DNA from: DATFGK01 sp046712825
GTDB lineage: Bacteria > Actinomycetota > AC-67
Assembly: GCA_046712825.1 (NCBI GenBank)
Contig: JBKKCR010000095.1
Coordinates: 1-5,957 of the forward strand
Length of the DNA stretch: 5,957 bases
Direction of reading: 5' to 3'
The first letter of the stretch is position 1. Each line of letters starts with the position of its first letter. This document shows, one piece after another, positions 5,331 through 5,957 of the stretch. Both the position numbers and the translations under genes were made by a program. Below the pieces are notes generated by a model. That model ran no database searches and was not told where the DNA came from. It saw nothing but the letters and a program-made list of their open reading frames with translations.

Positions 5331-5957
5331 CCCTCAGCTCGACGTCGACGACCTCGAGGTCTCCTACGGTCCCGCGCGGGCGGTCCAAGGGATCAGCCTC
5401 GCAGTTGCAGCTGGTGAGGTCGTCGCGCTGCTCGGCGCGAACGGCGCCGGCAAGTCCTCGACGCTGCTCGCGATATCGGGCGTGGTTCCGTCGCGAGGCC
5501 GCGTCGTGTTCGACGGCGAGGATCTTCGGGGGCTCGAGCCGTACGAGATCGTTCGCCGGGGGTTGGTGCAAGTCCCGGAACGGCGAGCGATCTTCCCCGA
5601 CCTGAGCGTGCGCGAGAACCTGGCCGTCGCCACCTACGCGCGGAAGCCCGGCCCGGAGCTGGGCGCGGACCGCGCGCTGGTCGGCGACACGTTCCCGCGC
5701 CTCGCGGATCTGTCGAGCCGGCGGGCGGGCTCGCTCTCCGGCGGCGAGCAGCAGATGCTCGTCCTCGCGAAGGCGTTGTTGGCGGGCCCTCGTCTCTTGC
5801 TCGTCGACGAGCTGTCGCTCGGGCTCGCGCCGCGCGTGGTCCAAGAGCTCTTCGGCGTACTGTCGCGCATCCGGGACAAGGGCGTCGCGATCCTCCTCGT
5901 GGAGCAGTTCGTTCCGCTCGCGCTGCGGCTGGCCGACCGGGTCTACGTTCTGGAGAA
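5323..5957 (+). CDS. livF: LivF-type ABC transporter ATP-binding protein (3' end beyond window)
   Basis: The second ATPase of the importer; 211 codons are present and roughly 25-30 more are expected from the family length. Walker A is GANGAGKS (38-45), the LivF-type Q-loop region reads VPERRAIFPDLSVRENL (84-100), the signature is LSGGEQQ (138-144), and Walker B is RLLLVDELSLGLAP (157-170). In 'LLVEQF' (191-196) the switch histidine is replaced by Q195, as is usual for LivF. Two small departures are L164 instead of Pro after the catalytic Glu E163, and VPERRA where VPEGRR or VPQGRE is commoner. The start is a TTG that overlaps the LivG stop by 8 nt (TTGCCTGA), with GGGGGA (5312-5317) five bases upstream. 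I see no other usable start ahead of the first strand. The frame runs without a stop to the window edge. Confidence 0.93.
   Translation, partial: MPDPQLDVDDLEVSYGPARAVQGISLAVAAGEVVALLGANGAGKSSTLLAISGVVPSRGRVVFDGEDLRGLEPYEIVRRGLVQVPERRAIFPDLSVRENLAVATYARKPGPELGADRALVGDTFPRLADLSSRRAGSLSGGEQQMLVLAKALLAGPRLLLVDELSLGLAPRVVQELFGVLSRIRDKGVAILLVEQFVPLALRLADRVYVLE

Noticed and set aside
4628..5879. Several minus-strand open frames opposite livG and livF
   Set aside because: The + strand encodes complete ABC ATPase motifs in order, and the minus-strand products are Arg/Ser-rich antisense translations.
1..5957. CRISPR arrays, tRNA or rRNA genes, insertion sequences, toxin-antitoxin or defence genes
   Set aside because: I saw no regularly spaced repeats, cloverleaf-like segments, transposase motifs or terminal repeats. 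Apart from short intergenic gaps, the window is filled by the listed genes.

Overview
The window is GC-rich throughout. It uses GTG and TTG as well as ATG starts, has strongly G/C-biased third codon positions, and carries tightly packed, often overlapping genes. The protein style (Ala/Val/Arg-rich, actinobacterial-type secreted protein, LivH-LivM fused permease) suggests a high-GC actinobacterium (Actinomycetota). That is an inference from composition and gene style; there is no rRNA or other phylogenetic marker here. All genes lie on the + strand.

Layout. (1) 15-764: a FadR-type (FCD) GntR transcriptional regulator, whose true start might lie just before the window. (2) 765-962: an intergenic region with a hairpin just behind the regulator, then a conspicuous AT-rich island (about 888-913) that holds a near-consensus promoter (TTGACG, 18 bp, TATAAG) and a perfect inverted repeat AAGTTA-N6-TAACTT overlapping the -10. 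(3) 963-1388: a small two-TM membrane protein with a cytoplasmic coiled coil. (4) 1385-2644: an exported, cysteine-free, apparently beta-rich protein with a Pro-rich stalk and a C-terminal membrane anchor. (5) 2680-4545: one polypeptide fusing the two permeases of a branched-chain-amino-acid-type (HAAT family) ABC importer, LivH followed by LivM. (6) 4542-5330: the LivG-type ATPase. (7) 5323 to the window end: the LivF-type ATPase, starting at TTG and cut off by the window.

The five genes from 963 onward look like one operon. Three junctions are overlapping stop/start pairs (ATGA at 1385, ATGA at 4542, TTGCCTGA at 5323) and the fourth gap is only 35 bp. LivHM, LivG and LivF together make a complete membrane and ATPase core of an importer for a branched-chain amino acid, amide, short-chain acid or similar small molecule. 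No periplasmic-binding-type substrate-binding protein is present; it may follow livF outside the window. The place it might occupy upstream is taken instead by two uncharacterised envelope proteins. The GntR regulator is the obvious candidate to control the operon through the AT-rich promoter/operator. The transporter is a well-known type. The parts that deserve attention are the two unknown envelope genes coupled to it and the regulatory island.
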